Source: Gudongella sp046224405 | Lineage (GTDB): Bacteria > Bacillota > Clostridia > Tissierellales > Tissierellaceae | Length of the DNA stretch: 64,000 nucleotides | Direction of reading: 5' to 3' | NCBI RefSeq assembly: GCF_046224405.1 | Contig: NZ_JBJXRK010000007.1 | Location: 40,314-104,313, forward strand | Part shown: piece by piece, positions 24,926 through 33,904 of the stretch | Numbering within the stretch: the first letter of the stretch is position 1 | Layout: each line of letters starts with the position of its first letter | Program-made: the position numbers and the translations under genes | Notes under the pieces: generated by a model | Seen by the model: the letters and a program-made list of their open reading frames with translations, nothing else | Told to the model about the DNA's origin: nothing | The model's database searches: none

Positions 24926-25524
24926 TGCCTAAAATAGACGGAATAATACTTGCAGCTGGATTTTCCAGAAGAATGGGCAGGGACAAACTGCTCCTTCCCA
25001 TCGGGCAGGACCTTGTGGTTGAGAGGGTTGTAAAGACAGCGCTTAGGTCGAGGCTTTCCAAGATAATACTTGTCTATAGAAATGCAAGGGTTGCTGAGAT
25101 AGGCAAGAGATATGGGGTTGAAACCATTAAGAATACCAAGGCTCGCCTGGGTCAGGCCGAAAGCGTTAAAAGCGGGCTAAAAAAGGCAACGGGTGACGGC
25201 TATCTGTTTATTGCAGGTGACCAACCATTCCTTTCCTGTTCCCTTGTAAATGGATTGACCCATGCCTTTGCAGCTTCGGGAAAAGGAATCATAATTCCAA
25301 CTTTGGATGGAGAAATACAAATGCCTATTCTTTTTTCAAAAAAATATCGTGAAGACCTTGAACAGGTTTACGGCGAAAAGGGTGGCTTTGAGATTATTAG
25401 CGGAAACAAGGATGATATCCATTGGTACCATGTAAAGGATCATCTGGATGTTTGTGACATAGATACTGAAACCCAATACAGGGAGTTAATTCACAGGAAG
25501 GACAGAATAGACAATGGATTATAG
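24925..25524 (+). CDS. MobA/MocA-like nucleotidyltransferase
   Basis: The 199-residue protein has the nucleotide-binding motif ILAAGFSRRMGRDKLLLPIG and the metal-binding AGDQPFLS, as in MocA/MobA enzymes that attach CMP or GMP to molybdopterin. Closeness to the AOR/MoaD pair supports a pterin cofactor role, though AOR itself uses the non-nucleotide form, so another molybdoenzyme may be the client. The ATG overlaps the glpK stop (TGATG), with AAAGGAG inside glpK. Confidence 0.83.
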   Translation: MPKIDGIILAAGFSRRMGRDKLLLPIGQDLVVERVVKTALRSRLSKIILVYRNARVAEIGKRYGVETIKNTKARLGQAESVKSGLKKATGDGYLFIAGDQPFLSCSLVNGLTHAFAASGKGIIIPTLDGEIQMPILFSKKYREDLEQVYGEKGGFEIISGNKDDIHWYHVKDHLDVCDIDTETQYRELIHRKDRIDNGL

Positions 25525-26296
25525 AGTTCAAGAGTTTAATGGAAAAAGATTTTTGTATTTGCCAAAGCTACAGGAAATGGGACTTAAGCATTGCTTCACC
25601 ACAAGGGATATGGATGTGGGTTCAAGTACAAATCCTGACAGGGATCTGCTTCAAAGCTATATAAATGAGGCCTATGAGTTTATGGGAGAAAAACCAAAGC
25701 TGCTTTACAATGGATATCAGGCTCATACAGGAAACATAAAGACCCTGCACACATTGCAGGAGGGAAAGGGAGGAGCTTTTGGGAGGTTTATTCCAAATAC
25801 CGACGGACTCGTCACGAATATGAAAGAAGTGGCACTGCTGACAAGATTTGCCGACTGTGTCCCGGTAATTTTATTTGATCCGGTAAGGATGGTCCAGGCA
25901 AACATCCATTCAGGCTGGAAAGGAACCCTTGAAAGAATAGTACAAAACGGTATGGAGGCTATGTTGAATGAATATGGATCATCCGCGAAAGACATTATCG
26001 CTGTCATAGGACCTGCAATAGGAAAGGACGATTTTTCTGTTAGGGATGATGTAAGCAGTCTGTTTATGCGGGAGTTTGATCAGTGGAGTGATTTGGTAAG
26101 AAAAGCAACAGATGATAAGTATCTTATCCATCTCCAGGAAGTAAACAGAAGAATGCTTCTTGAGTCTGGAATTAATGAGAAGAACATAACTGTAATTGAT
26201 ATATCGACCTACGAAAGGGATGACCTATGCCACTCCTATAGAAGGGACAAACAGAATTATGGGCTAATGGGACTTTTTACGGTCCTTGGTGACTGA
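25514..26296 (+). CDS. pgeF: YfiH/PgeF family laccase-domain protein
   Basis: The 260-residue protein carries the metal-binding residues of the family: His71 (NGYQAHTG), Cys115 (ADCVP) and His132 (IHSGWKG). Members were called multicopper polyphenol oxidases; characterised homologues act as purine nucleoside phosphorylase/adenosine deaminase or edit peptidoglycan precursors. It overlaps the preceding gene by 11 bp, so the two are coupled. A very long palindrome follows. Confidence 0.88.
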   Translation: MDYRVQEFNGKRFLYLPKLQEMGLKHCFTTRDMDVGSSTNPDRDLLQSYINEAYEFMGEKPKLLYNGYQAHTGNIKTLHTLQEGKGGAFGRFIPNTDGLVTNMKEVALLTRFADCVPVILFDPVRMVQANIHSGWKGTLERIVQNGMEAMLNEYGSSAKDIIAVIGPAIGKDDFSVRDDVSSLFMREFDQWSDLVRKATDDKYLIHLQEVNRRMLLESGINEKNITVIDISTYERDDLCHSYRRDKQNYGLMGLFTVLGD

Positions 26297-26299
26297 ATG

Positions 26300-26339
26300 A
26301 CATAAGAAGGGCTTCCCAACCGGGAAGCCCTTCTTATGT
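26300..26339 (+). terminator. 18-bp perfect palindromic hairpin
   Basis: The arms at 26300-26317 and 26322-26339 are exact complements over 18 bp with an AACC loop. Only a short T-rich stretch (TTATGTTGTTT) follows, so termination is likely but RNA stabilisation is also possible. Confidence 0.7.
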
Positions 26340-26678
26340 TGTTTGAACCTACCTATGTAGAGGGGTCTTTCCAGTTTGAGTCTAGTAAATGCAAAGAGGG
26401 GAAGATTTACCAAAGAATCTCAAAAAGACCATGAAAAAAGCAAATTTGATAAAAATATAACAAAACATATCAAAAAATTTATATTTATTAATCTTTACAA
26501 TACAATTATAAAAGAAAAAATGTGAAAAAGCAAGGGGTTAAGTAGACGATTGATAAAAAAATATCTAACAATCACATATAATTATTCAAAAAATGCTAAA
26601 AAATTTTGTTCTTGACACCATATACATTTGGAGTATTTAATGGTATACTGTGCTAAATAAAGATGAAGGAGGAATTAT
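26340..26678. other. AT-rich gene-free region before the permease
   Basis: The region is strongly AT-rich with A tracts. The only signal I can support is a possible promoter with TTGACA (26612-26617) and either TATTTA or ATTTAA 16-17 bp further on, about 50 bp before the gene. No RNA fold or coding frame was recognised. Confidence 0.45.
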
Positions 26679-27860
26679 ATGAGTTTAATGATGGCATTTT
26701 CAACAGTGTTGATTGTACTAGCTTTGGGAGATGTAGTCTCCACTAAAACAAAAGCATTTGTACCGTCAGTTTTCGTGGCAGCATTATTGTTTTTATTCGG
26801 TTTCTGGACATTCTTCCCAGAGGACATTGTATTCCTGGCTGGATTCCAGATGCCTGTGGTCACATTGTCAATGTACCTTTTGATCACACACATGGGTACA
26901 ATGATGTCAGTAAGAGAGCTTGCAGGACAGTGGAGAACAATTCTAATCGCACTTATAGGTATAGTTGGTATAATGTCCCTTACAATGACAATTGGAGCTG
27001 CTGTATTTGGAAGAGAAACAGCTGTAATAGCAACTCCACCACTTACTGGAGGTATTGTAGCGGCTATAGTGATGAGTGACGCTGCAACTGCAATCGGAAG
27101 AGACAACCTGGCAATACTTGCAATTATTACATACGTTATGCAGGGATTTGTTGGATATCCTTTGACTTCAATCATGCTTAAGAAGGAAGGAACAAGGCTT
27201 GTAAACGGATTCAGAAGCGGAGAGATCAAGCACGTCAAGGAAGAGGTAGTAGTTGATAAGCCTGTTAAGAAGAAGCTTCTGCCACAGGTACCAAAGGACT
27301 ATCAAACAACCTATGTTACACTAGCAAGACTTGGCTTGACTGCCTGGGCTGCAGTTGCTTTTTCAGGCTTGATAGCACCGATCATAAACATTTCAGCATT
27401 TGTAATGTGTCTATTGTTTGGAGTTATAGCACAGGAAATTGGTTTTGTGGAGCAAAAACCTCTTAATACATCTGGCTCGTTTGGATTCCTTATCACAGTG
27501 CTTATGTCCTACGTATTTGCAGGATTGGCAAGAGCGACCCCTGCAATGCTAATGGAGATTGTTGTTCCTCTTATGGGAATAATAGTTCTAGGTGTTTCAG
27601 GTATGGCAATCCTTTCAATGGTTCTTGGAAAGAGACTGGGGTATACGAAGGAAATGGCATTTGCAGTTGCACTGACTGCACTCTATGGTTTCCCGCCAAA
27701 CTATATCCTTACTGAGGAAGCTTCAAAGGCCTTGGGAGAAACTCCTGAGGAAAGGGAATTCCTTATGGATGAAATGCTTCCAAAGATGCTTGTTGGAGGA
27801 TTTACAACTGTAACAATCGTATCCGTAATAATTGCAGGAATATTCGTAAATCTGATTTAG
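26679..27860 (+). CDS. Polytopic membrane protein, probable solute permease
   Basis: The 393-residue protein has about ten to eleven hydrophobic segments and a charged central loop (about 175-210, EIKHVKEEVVVDKPVKKK). Glycine-rich motifs such as TPPLTGGIVAAIVMSDAATA and the two-halved layout recall Na+-coupled carriers of the glutamate/ESS or related type, but I do not recognise the family with certainty. Next genes encode OsmC, a carbamoylase-type M20 enzyme and an acyl-amino-acid amidohydrolase, which suggests uptake of an amidated or carbamoylated amino acid. AAGGAGG precedes the ATG. Confidence 0.7.
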   Translation: MSLMMAFSTVLIVLALGDVVSTKTKAFVPSVFVAALLFLFGFWTFFPEDIVFLAGFQMPVVTLSMYLLITHMGTMMSVRELAGQWRTILIALIGIVGIMSLTMTIGAAVFGRETAVIATPPLTGGIVAAIVMSDAATAIGRDNLAILAIITYVMQGFVGYPLTSIMLKKEGTRLVNGFRSGEIKHVKEEVVVDKPVKKKLLPQVPKDYQTTYVTLARLGLTAWAAVAFSGLIAPIINISAFVMCLLFGVIAQEIGFVEQKPLNTSGSFGFLITVLMSYVFAGLARATPAMLMEIVVPLMGIIVLGVSGMAILSMVLGKRLGYTKEMAFAVALTALYGFPPNYILTEEASKALGETPEEREFLMDEMLPKMLVGGFTTVTIVSVIIAGIFVNLI

Positions 27861-27864
27861 CAAT

Positions 27865-27890
27865 AAAAAGCGCCTCCTGAGGCGCTTTTT
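27865..27890. terminator. Intrinsic terminator after the permease
   Basis: AAAAAGCGCCTC (27865-27876) and GAGGCGCTTTTT (27879-27890) form a perfect hairpin with a T tract, so the permease is probably transcribed apart from the hydrolase genes, or with partial read-through. Confidence 0.82.
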
Positions 27891-27927
27891 ATACAATATA
27901 AAAAATAAGGCCAAAAGGTGGGATCGT

Positions 27928-28344
27928 ATGCAAAAGATGAAATGCTCCTGGAAAGAGAACATGACATTCGTTGCCAGGGATGAGCTGGGCCATGAAGTCT
28001 TGATGGATCTGGGTGAGGAGTCAGGTGGAGACAATGCGGGCTTCAGACCCATGCCCCTGCTGCTTGCCGGACTTGGTGGATGCATGGGTGTTGATGTCAA
28101 AATAATATTGGATAAGATGAAGGTTTCATTAACAGGATTGGATCTTGAAATAGAGGCTGACATGGATGAAAGCACTGTTCCTAGGATATACGAGGAAATA
28201 AGGGTGGTTTTCAAATTTTCAGGTGATGACCTGGAAATGGATAAGCTAGAAAGGGCTATTAAGCTTGCTGAGGAGAAGTACTGCAATGTCAGTGCAATCC
28301 TGGGTAAAACCTGCAAGCTTGTATATAAGGCAAAGATTCTTTAG
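27928..28344 (+). CDS. OsmC family protein
   Basis: The 138-residue protein has the OsmC/YhfA pattern with the two redox cysteines Cys52 (LGGCMGVD) and Cys119 (EKYCNVSA). OsmC/Ohr proteins reduce organic hydroperoxides with thiols; the YhfA subgroup, which this resembles, is less well defined. It lies 11 bp upstream of the carbamoylase gene and so heads a three-gene run with the two M20 hydrolases. Confidence 0.87.
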   Translation: MQKMKCSWKENMTFVARDELGHEVLMDLGEESGGDNAGFRPMPLLLAGLGGCMGVDVKIILDKMKVSLTGLDLEIEADMDESTVPRIYEEIRVVFKFSGDDLEMDKLERAIKLAEEKYCNVSAILGKTCKLVYKAKIL

Positions 28345-28355
28345 GAGGCTGATTT

Positions 28356-29594
28356 ATGAACACAAAGGTTGAAAGAATTAAGAAGGACATAGAAGAACTG
28401 GCAAAATTCAATAGCAGCAATGAGGGTGGGCTGACCAGATTTTCCCTGACCGAGGAGGACAGAATGGCAAGGGAATACCTGAAGGACCAGCTAGGTAAGC
28501 TAAATGTAAAAATCTACGAGGACAATGCGGGGACCCTGTTTGCAAGAAGAGAGGGAACAGATCCTGATGCTCCAGTGATAATGATTGGGTCACATTTTGA
28601 CTCGGTGAAGAATGGTGGAAACTTTGATGGTCCAGCGGGTGTAGTGATGGCTCTGGAAATATTCAGAGCCCTTGAGGAGAACAACATTAAAACCAAATTT
28701 CCTTTGGAATTTGTGGCTATGATCGAGGAGGAAGGTGGAAGATTTGGGTCCGGGGTTTTCGGAAGTCGTGCCATGGCCGGACTTGTGGACCTTGCGCAAT
28801 TGGAAAGAAACAAGGACAAGGACGGGGTTACAATGGCTCAAGCCCTTAGGGAATTCGGCTTTGAACCGGAGAAGATCGCTGAAACCAAGAGAAACAGGGA
28901 AGACGTAAAAGCCTTTATCGAGTTGCACATCGAGCAGGGACCAATTCTAGAGAATGAAGGCAAAGATGTAGGGATTGTAGACTTCATAGTGGGTATCAAC
29001 GAGTTCAAGATACAGGTTAACGGGAGACCGGATCATGCAGGGACAACACCAATGAACATGAGAGCAGATGCCCTTGGGGTGGCCTCAAAGGCTATCTCTG
29101 AAATTGATTCATACCCAGAGCCTGAAAATAACGGTACGGTAGCTACGGTAGGGGTTCTTGAAATCAAGCCAGGGGCTGCAAACATAGTACCAGCCCAGGC
29201 GGTATTCACTGTTGACATCAGATCAAAGGATGAAGCCAGCATAAGGAATGTAAAGAAGAAGATTATGGACAGGCTGGACAGCTTGACAAAGGGCACGGAT
29301 GTAACCTATACGGTAACTGAGATGCTTGATGTTAAGCCTGTAAAGATGAATGAGGAAATGGTTCGACTCTTTAAGGAATCTGCAGAGGAAAAGAATTTCT
29401 CCTATAGAAACATGCTAAGTGGAGCAGGGCATGATGCAATGGTAATGGCAGAAGTAACTGAAGTGGGATTGATATTTGTTCCAAGCAAGGATGGGAGAAG
29501 CCATTGCAAGGAGGAATGGACTGACTACGACCAGCTCCAAAAAGGGATTGAATTGATTTATGATACTATACTAAAATTAGGGGAGGCAAAATAA
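28356..29594 (+). CDS. M20 Zn-dependent hydrolase, N-carbamoyl-amino acid/allantoate amidohydrolase type
   Basis: The 412-residue protein follows the hydantoinase/carbamoylase subfamily: metal ligands His80 (GSHFDSV) and Asp91 (GNFDGPAG), Glu125/Glu126 (IEEEGGRFGSGVFGSR), His in ELHIEQGP and a C-terminal His in SHCKEEW. The dimerisation segment contains GRPDHAGTTPM. It cleaves carbamoyl groups from N-carbamoyl-amino acids or ureido acids such as allantoate; which of these cannot be told. GGAGG lies before the ATG. The next M20 gene starts within its stop codon. Confidence 0.9.
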   Translation: MNTKVERIKKDIEELAKFNSSNEGGLTRFSLTEEDRMAREYLKDQLGKLNVKIYEDNAGTLFARREGTDPDAPVIMIGSHFDSVKNGGNFDGPAGVVMALEIFRALEENNIKTKFPLEFVAMIEEEGGRFGSGVFGSRAMAGLVDLAQLERNKDKDGVTMAQALREFGFEPEKIAETKRNREDVKAFIELHIEQGPILENEGKDVGIVDFIVGINEFKIQVNGRPDHAGTTPMNMRADALGVASKAISEIDSYPEPENNGTVATVGVLEIKPGAANIVPAQAVFTVDIRSKDEASIRNVKKKIMDRLDSLTKGTDVTYTVTEMLDVKPVKMNEEMVRLFKESAEEKNFSYRNMLSGAGHDAMVMAEVTEVGLIFVPSKDGRSHCKEEWTDYDQLQKGIELIYDTILKLGEAK

Positions 29595-30757
29595 TGAAGG
29601 TTAGAGAGCTTGTAGAAAAGTACAGGGACTATTCCATCACAATGAGAAGGGAATTCCATATGAATCCCGAACCAAGCATGAAGGAATATAACACACAGAA
29701 AAGGGTAATGGAAGAGCTTGAAAAAATGGGAATACCTGCAGAAAAATGTGGTGGCACAGGTGTAGTTGGCTTGATTAAAGGCAAAGGAGAAGGAAAAACC
29801 ATAGCCCTTAGGGCGGACATGGATGCACTTGAGGTCGCTGAGCTCAATGAGGTTGAATACAAGTCAAAGATTGAAGGCGTAATGCATGCCTGCGGACATG
29901 ATGCGCATACAGCTGGACTTCTTACAGCTGCAAAGGTTCTTAACGATATGAAGGATGAATTCAATGGAACAGTTAAGCTTCTTTTCCAGCCTGGAGAGGA
30001 GATTGCCCAAGGAGCCCTTGCAATGATCAAGGACGGAGCCATGGAAGGCGTCGATGGTATTATGGGAATCCATATCTGGAATGATGTGGAGACAGGGAAG
30101 ATTTCTGTTGAAGCAGGCCCAAGAATGGCATCAACCGGTATGTTCAAGGTATATGTAGAAGGAAAGGGCGGACACGGCTCCATGCCACACCAGACAGTTG
30201 ATGCTGCAGTTGTTGCATCTGCAATTGTAATGAACCTTCAGTCCATTGCCAGCAGGGAGACAAATCCCTTGGATCCTGCAGTGGTAAGCGTTGGAATGAT
30301 CAAAAGCGGTACCCGTTGGAATGTAATTTCAGGAGATGCATACATGGAGGGAACCACAAGATGCTTTTCCATGGAAATAAATGATGCATTTGAAGGAATG
30401 GTCAAAAGGGTAGTTGAAAACACTGCGGAAGCCTACAGGGCAAAGGCAAGGGTAGAGTACACTCAAATGACAATTCCTACAATAAATGAAGCAAGTATGT
30501 CTGAATTGGCTGCAGAAACAGTAAAGAAGCTTCGCGGTGAGGACTCATTGGTGAAGTTTGAAAAGACAACAGGTGGAGAGGACTTTGCATTCTTTTCAGA
30601 GTATGCACCTTCAATATTTGCCTTTGTTGGATCAAAGAATGAAGACAAGCACGAATACCATCCACATCACCATCCAAAATTCAACATCGATGAGGATGCC
30701 CTTGGAAGAGCAGCTGAGTTATATGCACAATTTGCACTGGATTTCCTAAACAACTAA
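29594..30757 (+). CDS. M20 family amidohydrolase (hippurate/N-acyl-amino acid type)
   Basis: The 387-residue protein has the signature MHACGHDAHTAGLL with metal-binding Cys/His, PGEE with the catalytic Glu, the lid segment GGHGSMPHQTVDA and the terminal His in YHPHHHP. Enzymes of this group release amino acids from N-acyl derivatives. Start and stop overlap with the preceding gene (TAATG), so the two hydrolases are co-translated and may act in sequence on one class of substrate. Confidence 0.92.
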   Translation: MKVRELVEKYRDYSITMRREFHMNPEPSMKEYNTQKRVMEELEKMGIPAEKCGGTGVVGLIKGKGEGKTIALRADMDALEVAELNEVEYKSKIEGVMHACGHDAHTAGLLTAAKVLNDMKDEFNGTVKLLFQPGEEIAQGALAMIKDGAMEGVDGIMGIHIWNDVETGKISVEAGPRMASTGMFKVYVEGKGGHGSMPHQTVDAAVVASAIVMNLQSIASRETNPLDPAVVSVGMIKSGTRWNVISGDAYMEGTTRCFSMEINDAFEGMVKRVVENTAEAYRAKARVEYTQMTIPTINEASMSELAAETVKKLRGEDSLVKFEKTTGGEDFAFFSEYAPSIFAFVGSKNEDKHEYHPHHHPKFNIDEDALGRAAELYAQFALDFLNN

Positions 30758-30776
30758 ACCGTAATCTAGACAGACA

Positions 30777-30812
30777 AATAATGCTGTGGGTTCATGAACC
30801 CACAGCATTATT
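30777..30812. terminator. Bidirectional terminator between M20 operon and the PucR-type gene
   Basis: An unbroken 18-bp palindrome (30777-30794 against 30795-30812) lies between convergent genes. T-rich sequence follows on the plus strand; its right end overlaps the stop of the minus-strand regulator. Confidence 0.78.
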
Positions 30813-32646
30813 TTATTTCGTCCAGAATTTCATTGTATATTTCAGTTATCTCCAGTGCCAATTGAATTCTAAGCCTTGTTTGGTAGTCATCTATATCTGC
30901 GTCCATAAGCTCCTTTATTCTGTTCAATCTGTAGGTGAGGGTGTTTCCGTGTATATGAAGATCATTTTTTGTCTTGGTCCAGTTCCCTCCACTGAAGATG
31001 TAGGTTTTCAGGGTCTCGAACAGCTCAATCCTGGAGGAATGTGAATAATCAAAGACTGGCGCCAGAACCTTTCTGGAAAAGGCCACAAGATCATGCTTGT
31101 CGTTCTTCAGCAGTATCTTCTTGACCTGATAATCCTCATAGAAGTGACAATCTGAAGTCTGATTACCTGGTATGATTTCAAACAGTTTATAGGTCCTTTC
31201 ATAGATGCTCCTGAATTCATCATAGCTATTTATTTTTTCACTTACTATGGAAACACAGCTGGAATGGATTTTAGCTCGAGATTCCAACTTTTCCACAGTC
31301 TCGGTAATGCTTTTGTGGAAGGTCTTCATTATTTCCCTGTTAAAGCTGTCATTGTCGTCAATTAGTATTATGATGAGATTTCGCTTCTGTATGGCAAGAC
31401 TCCTCTTGAAGGTCTGAAGTGCCAGTGCATTGACAGCCTGGTAAAAGTATCTGAAGTATTTGTATGCTGGATTGTCCTTTTTCTGGTAAACCAGGTTAAC
31501 CAGAATCATCCTGTGTGGATGGCTAAAGTCAATCCTATATCTTTCATGGAACTTGTTGTCCAGGTTCATGGGATTACCCTTTAAGAGATTGTCGAAATAG
31601 TCTCCTCTGATTGACTGCTCAAGATTTGACATATCGTAGTCCTTAAGTATTTCCAGGGCAACAACATTTGAGCATTTTTCAACAACAATCCTATCCAGTT
31701 CTGACAGATGGTCTTCATCCATTAACATACCGATCCACCCAAAGACATCTCCCGATACAAATATGGGATAGAGCATAATCCACAAATGAAGGTCATTGTT
31801 GTAATGGATTGTCTCTCCCTCAGAAGACATGTACTTCAATATTGACCGCTTGATATCCTCCAGCTCATCTCTCATTTCATGATGGTTTCCCGCGTAGGAA
31901 ACGATTGTATAAAAAAGGTCTATTATAAAGATATCCGTTTGAAGAAGCTGTGAAACCTCCCTGATAATATCATCGGATGAATTTCTGTTTAGAATCATTT
32001 CAGTGAACTTGTTGTGAAGAAAAGTGGAATACTGGTATCTGTTTTTTTCCATCTCCACTAGCTGGCTATACTCCTTAAGGGAGTTCTGGGCCTCGATCTC
32101 CCGTGAGTAGTTTTCAGCATTCCTAATGGCGATGGTAGCCTGGACTGAAATCAATTCTGCCAGATACACATCATCCTCTGTAAAAGGCTCCCCTCCCATG
32201 TAATTATCCAGAACGAGTACACCTATGCACTCCTCTTCGTGGATAAGGGGGCAGCTGATGGCGCTAAGGAGGTTATCCATGGGACGGATTATCCTTTTGT
32301 GGAGCATCTCCTTGGTGTCACTGGACATGGACGACATTGCCTCATGAACCTCCTCTGGAGAGGTAAGATGAAGTGTACTTTTCTGGTTGAAGGTTATCCC
32401 GGTAATTGATTCCCCTGGCTTTAACGAAACCTTCATATCGTCAAAGCCAAAGGAAAACTTGGATTTAAGCAGGTCATCAGATTTATCATAAAGGAAAATT
32501 ATACCTATGTCCGCCCTCTTTATCAACCTTAAGGCCGTATTCATAAGCTCTTTCAAAATGAAGTCCAAATCTCTGGAAGCGTTGAGGAGCTTGGTTGCCT
32601 CCAGTATGTTATGAAGCTCCTTTATTCTCTGTGTTGAATCCGTCAT
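30808..32646 (-). CDS. GAF domain and PucR-type HTH transcriptional regulator
   Basis: The 612-residue protein begins with a GAF sensor domain (about 20-170: RADIGIIFLYDKSDD, GESITGITF), has a long middle region, and ends in the PucR/CdaR helix-turn-helix (LFETLKTYIFSGGNWTKTKNDLHIHGNTLTYRLNRIKEL in two parts). PucR-type proteins usually activate purine or amino acid catabolic genes. It faces the M20 hydrolase operon and starts 21 bp after tyrS, so it is probably read from the T-box-controlled tyrS transcript. The ligand is unknown. Confidence 0.9.
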   Translation of the reverse strand: MTDSTQRIKELHNILEATKLLNASRDLDFILKELMNTALRLIKRADIGIIFLYDKSDDLLKSKFSFGFDDMKVSLKPGESITGITFNQKSTLHLTSPEEVHEAMSSMSSDTKEMLHKRIIRPMDNLLSAISCPLIHEEECIGVLVLDNYMGGEPFTEDDVYLAELISVQATIAIRNAENYSREIEAQNSLKEYSQLVEMEKNRYQYSTFLHNKFTEMILNRNSSDDIIREVSQLLQTDIFIIDLFYTIVSYAGNHHEMRDELEDIKRSILKYMSSEGETIHYNNDLHLWIMLYPIFVSGDVFGWIGMLMDEDHLSELDRIVVEKCSNVVALEILKDYDMSNLEQSIRGDYFDNLLKGNPMNLDNKFHERYRIDFSHPHRMILVNLVYQKKDNPAYKYFRYFYQAVNALALQTFKRSLAIQKRNLIIILIDDNDSFNREIMKTFHKSITETVEKLESRAKIHSSCVSIVSEKINSYDEFRSIYERTYKLFEIIPGNQTSDCHFYEDYQVKKILLKNDKHDLVAFSRKVLAPVFDYSHSSRIELFETLKTYIFSGGNWTKTKNDLHIHGNTLTYRLNRIKELMDADIDDYQTRLRIQLALEITEIYNEILDEIK

Positions 32647-32667
32647 AATAAATCTACCTTTCAGTAT

Positions 32668-33891
32668 TTAGATTTGTACCTGGTGGTAGGTTTTTTTGCC
32701 CTTCTTGATAAGGATTTTACCGTCCTTGAAATCCGCAATGGTAACCATCCTGTCCACAGCATCCACCTTCTCGCCGTTGATGGTTACTCCACCTTGCTGA
32801 ACAAGACGCCTTCCCTCACTGTTTGACTTTATCATTCCAACCTCTCTCATAAGGTCAAGGATTCCGATTCCGTCTTTGAACCTATCCGAATTCATTTGAG
32901 TTGAAGGAACGCTGCTTTCATCCATTCCGTCAGCGAAGAGTGCCTTGGCTGCCTCCAAGGCTCCGTCAGCCTCTTCCTTGCCGTGGATCATATTTGTAAC
33001 CTCATAGGCAAGTACTTCCTTTGCCTTGTTTATTTCAGCACCTTCAAGAGAACCAAGTCTTCTAACCTCATCCATAGGCAGGAAGGTAAGCAGGGCAAGA
33101 AATTTCTCCACATCCCTGTCATCCACATTTCGAAGGTACTGGAAAAGCTCATATGGTGATGTCTTTTCCTTGTCCATCCAAATGGTTCCCTTTTCCGTTT
33201 TGCCCATTTTGGTTCCCGCTGCGGTGGTCAGAAGCTTAAAGGTCATTCCATAGACCTTGTCCTGCTCCAGCTTTCTTACAAGCTCGTAGCCTCCCAGGAT
33301 ATTGGACCACTGGTCGCTTCCTCCAAGCTGAAGCTTGCAGTCATAGGTTCTGTAAAGGTGCAGGAAGTCATAGCTTTGCATCAGCATGTATCCGAACTCA
33401 AAGAAGGTAAGTCCCTTTTCCAGTCGATTTTTGTAGCAATCAAAGGTAAGCATCCTGTTTACGGAGAAGTGAACTCCGATTTCCCTCATGAATTCCACAA
33501 AATTAAGGTCCATCAGCCAGTCTGCATTGTTTGGCATAAATGCCTTTCCCTCGCTGAAATCGATAAATCTTGAAAATTGCTCCTTGAACCTTGATGCGTT
33601 GTAATCGATCATCTCTCTGGTGAGAACCCTTCTCATGTCGGATTTTCCCGAAGGGTCGCCTATCATGGTTGTGCCGCCTCCCAGAAGTGCAATTGGTCTG
33701 TGACCTGCTCTTTGCATGTGCATCATTACCATGATCTGCAGGAAATGACCCAGTGTAAGGCTGTCGGCAGTAGCGTCAAATCCAATGTAAAAGGCAACTG
33801 ACTCCTTTTCCAGAAGCTCCCTTAAAGCCTCTTCATCCGTGGCCTGATCAATGTAGCCTCTTTCCTCCAATACGTCAAAAACATTTCTCAT
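32668..33891 (-). CDS. tyrS: Tyrosyl-tRNA synthetase
   Basis: The 407-residue class I synthetase has the HIGH-type motif as LTLGHFLQIM, the KMSKS-type motif as KMGKTEKG, the YMLMQSYDF substrate segment, and a C-terminal S4 RNA-binding domain (EGRRLVQQGGVTINGEKV). AGGAGG precedes the ATG. Its leader is a tyrosine-specific T-box, so expression rises when tRNA-Tyr is uncharged. Confidence 0.97.
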   Translation of the reverse strand: MRNVFDVLEERGYIDQATDEEALRELLEKESVAFYIGFDATADSLTLGHFLQIMVMMHMQRAGHRPIALLGGGTTMIGDPSGKSDMRRVLTREMIDYNASRFKEQFSRFIDFSEGKAFMPNNADWLMDLNFVEFMREIGVHFSVNRMLTFDCYKNRLEKGLTFFEFGYMLMQSYDFLHLYRTYDCKLQLGGSDQWSNILGGYELVRKLEQDKVYGMTFKLLTTAAGTKMGKTEKGTIWMDKEKTSPYELFQYLRNVDDRDVEKFLALLTFLPMDEVRRLGSLEGAEINKAKEVLAYEVTNMIHGKEEADGALEAAKALFADGMDESSVPSTQMNSDRFKDGIGILDLMREVGMIKSNSEGRRLVQQGGVTINGEKVDAVDRMVTIADFKDGKILIKKGKKTYHQVQI

Positions 33892-33904
33892 AATATTCCT
33901 CCTT

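Noticed and set aside
30781..31044. 87-codon plus-strand frame inside the PucR-type gene
   Set aside because: It starts in the terminator palindrome and lies opposite the conserved helix-turn-helix coding region.
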